From Holophaga sp. (GTDB lineage: Bacteria > Acidobacteriota > Holophagae > Holophagales > Holophagaceae), in contig JADKBC010000011.1 of the NCBI GenBank assembly GCA_016715205.1, positions 1-64,000 of the forward strand: a DNA stretch of 64,000 nucleotides, written 5' to 3'. The notes below the pieces were generated by a model that saw only the letters and a list, made by a program, of their open reading frames with translations, had not been told where the DNA came from and made no database searches. Shown piece by piece: positions 63,097-64,000 of this stretch. Positions within the stretch are counted from its first letter, which is position 1. Every line of letters starts with the position of its first letter. The position numbers and the translations under genes were made by a program.

Positions 63097-64000
63097 TTAC
63101 ATCCTTCGCAGAATGAGCAGGGTGCGGTCATCCAGGTAGGGGGCACCCTGGGAAAACCGGTCCAGGTCGCCAAATAGCTTGCTGTCCATGGCCAAGAGTG
63201 GTTCGCTGCGATGGGTGACAAAGAAGTGGGTCAGGGCCTCCAAGCCGAATTCGTTGCCATCGGGATCGGTGGTTTCGGTGATGCCATCGGTGTACATCAT
63301 CACCAGATCACCGCCCTCAAGCTGAAGGAGGCTTTCTCCGTAGGTGTTGTCCCCGAACATGGCCAGGGGCAGGCCCTGGGCCTCCAGGCAGGTCACGGAG
63401 CCGTCCCCGCGCAGATGGAGCGCGGGATTGTGCCCGGCGTTGGTGTAGGTCAAGGTGCCGGTGGCGATATCCAGCAGGGTCAGAAACGCGGTGACGAAAC
63501 GCTTGCCATCCGTGTGCCGGTACAACGCTTTTGATAACTGGCAGGCCAGTTCGCTGACCGAAAGGTGCCGCTCCGTCCAGGCTTCCAGAGTGGCCTGGAG
63601 GGAGGCCATGAGGAGGCCTGGCCCCAGGCCTTTGCCGCTCACGTCCGCGAGGCAGAAGAGCCAGCGGCCATCGCTCCTGGCCCACCATCCAAAGAGATCG
63701 CCGGACACCTGGCGGCTGGGCAGGTTGTTGCCGTGCACCTCATAGCCCTCGATTTCAGGGGGAAACCCAGGCAACAATCCTTGCTGGATATGGCGGGCCA
63801 AATTGAGTTCGTGGTCCACCTTCTTGCGGGCCTGGGTTTCCTCCCGAAGCCGGGCCTGTTCCAGCTTGGCCACGGCCAAGTGGGCCAGGGTGCTGGCCAG
63901 GCGCAAACCTTCCTCATCAAAGGGTGGTTGCGGGGGCCGGGAATCCAGATAGAGCAGGCCCTTTACAACGCCTTCGTGCTCAATGGGGGTAACAATTGCG
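63097..64000 (-). CDS. GAF-SpoIIE (PP2C) phosphatase, 5' end beyond window
   Basis: The open frame runs from the window edge to 63097 (about 300 residues). At the edge the sequence reads IVTPIEHEGVVKGLLYLDSR, the end of a GAF domain. A short coiled linker (LEQARLREETQARKKVDHEL) leads into a SpoIIE/RsbU PP2C domain: RHIQQGLLPGFPPEIEGYEV, VSGDLFGWW, LADVSGKGLGPGLLMASLQA, YTNAGHNPALHLR, MYTDGITET and LDDRTLLILRR. It dephosphorylates partner-switch proteins in stress or sigma-factor control. Confidence 0.9.
   Translation of the reverse strand, partial: AIVTPIEHEGVVKGLLYLDSRPPQPPFDEEGLRLASTLAHLAVAKLEQARLREETQARKKVDHELNLARHIQQGLLPGFPPEIEGYEVHGNNLPSRQVSGDLFGWWARSDGRWLFCLADVSGKGLGPGLLMASLQATLEAWTERHLSVSELACQLSKALYRHTDGKRFVTAFLTLLDIATGTLTYTNAGHNPALHLRGDGSVTCLEAQGLPLAMFGDNTYGESLLQLEGGDLVMMYTDGITETTDPDGNEFGLEALTHFFVTHRSEPLLAMDSKLFGDLDRFSQGAPYLDDRTLLILRRM

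Noticed and set aside
61626..63221. 531-residue minus-strand open frame
   Set aside because: Antisense to the amidohydrolase, which carries clear family motifs; the other strand shows none.
1..64000. CRISPR arrays, rRNA genes, prophage or insertion sequences
   Set aside because: No regularly spaced repeats, rRNA stretches, transposase or integrase motifs, or flanking terminal repeats were seen.

Overview
The window is GC-rich, densely coded bacterial chromosome with no plasmid, phage or insertion-sequence signature. The gene set suggests a flagellated, respiring Gram-negative bacterium of the Acidobacteriota, most likely Holophagae/Geothrix-like. It includes a cbb3 oxidase cluster joined to a Rieske/cytochrome b pair and a seven-haem cytochrome, a tripartite RND efflux system, a TonB-type protein, flagellar rod genes, and many secreted or lipoprotein small-domain proteins. 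The taxonomic assignment is inference from gene content only.

Layout. 0-5.4 kb: carB and carA (minus) broken by many single-base indels, tadA (plus) and a DUF2891 gene (minus), each with one indel. 5.4-11.4 kb: tRNA-Ser(CGA) with a terminator, an XRE/MmyB-type regulator divergent from a small membrane protein, two small conserved genes, an Ada-AlkA fusion overlapping ogt (alkylation repair), and a DUF6544 protein. 11.4-18.2 kb (minus): an ArsR-headed operon arsR-tolC-MFP-RND-DUF2892-DUF6132/thioredoxin. 18.3-32.2 kb: a TauE/SafE-like protein and a large respiratory region on the minus strand: rrf2, then ccoS-like, Rieske, cytochrome b, heptahaem cytochrome c, ccoN, ccoO, two small membrane proteins and a GltD-like FAD/Fe-S oxidoreductase, followed by ccoG, a 51-residue protein and ccoI. 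32.5-34.8 kb: small secreted or membrane proteins (DUF1579, PepSY-TM, DUF4920). 34.9-43.4 kb (minus): aroDE fusion, mazG, a D-2-hydroxyglutarate-dehydrogenase-like FAD enzyme, DUF1338 (2-oxoadipate dioxygenase), a TPR protein, a rearranged LeuD-LeuC-type aconitase and DUF1292. 43.5-48.3 kb: flgA, flgG, flgF, a truncated moaE, L-lysine 6-transaminase and rnhA. 48.4-53.3 kb: a pseudokinase-TonB fusion, a secreted protein and comEC. 53.4-64 kb: a beta-helix lipoprotein, a cytochrome c fused to a periplasmic-binding-like domain, a multicopper oxidase lipoprotein, a P-loop kinase, a beta-propeller protein, an amidohydrolase and a GAF-SpoIIE phosphatase that runs off the window.

How genes work together. 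The oxidase region looks like one quinol-to-oxygen chain: Rieske and cytochrome b oxidise quinol, the seven-haem protein carries electrons, CcoNO reduces oxygen, and CcoG, CcoI and CcoS-like proteins mature it. There is no separate CcoP. L-lysine 6-transaminase, DUF1338 and the adjacent FAD-linked oxidase together suggest a route from lysine through 2-oxoadipate and D-2-hydroxyglutarate to 2-oxoglutarate. The intermediate dehydrogenase and the aminoadipate transaminase are not in the window.

Sequence quality. The first 5.4 kb is full of homopolymer indels. Two low-complexity tracts (about 19.1-19.3 kb and 45.83-46.07 kb) each coincide with lost gene ends (TauE/SafE and ccoI; moaE). I read these as assembly artefacts, so gene adjacency across them should not be trusted.
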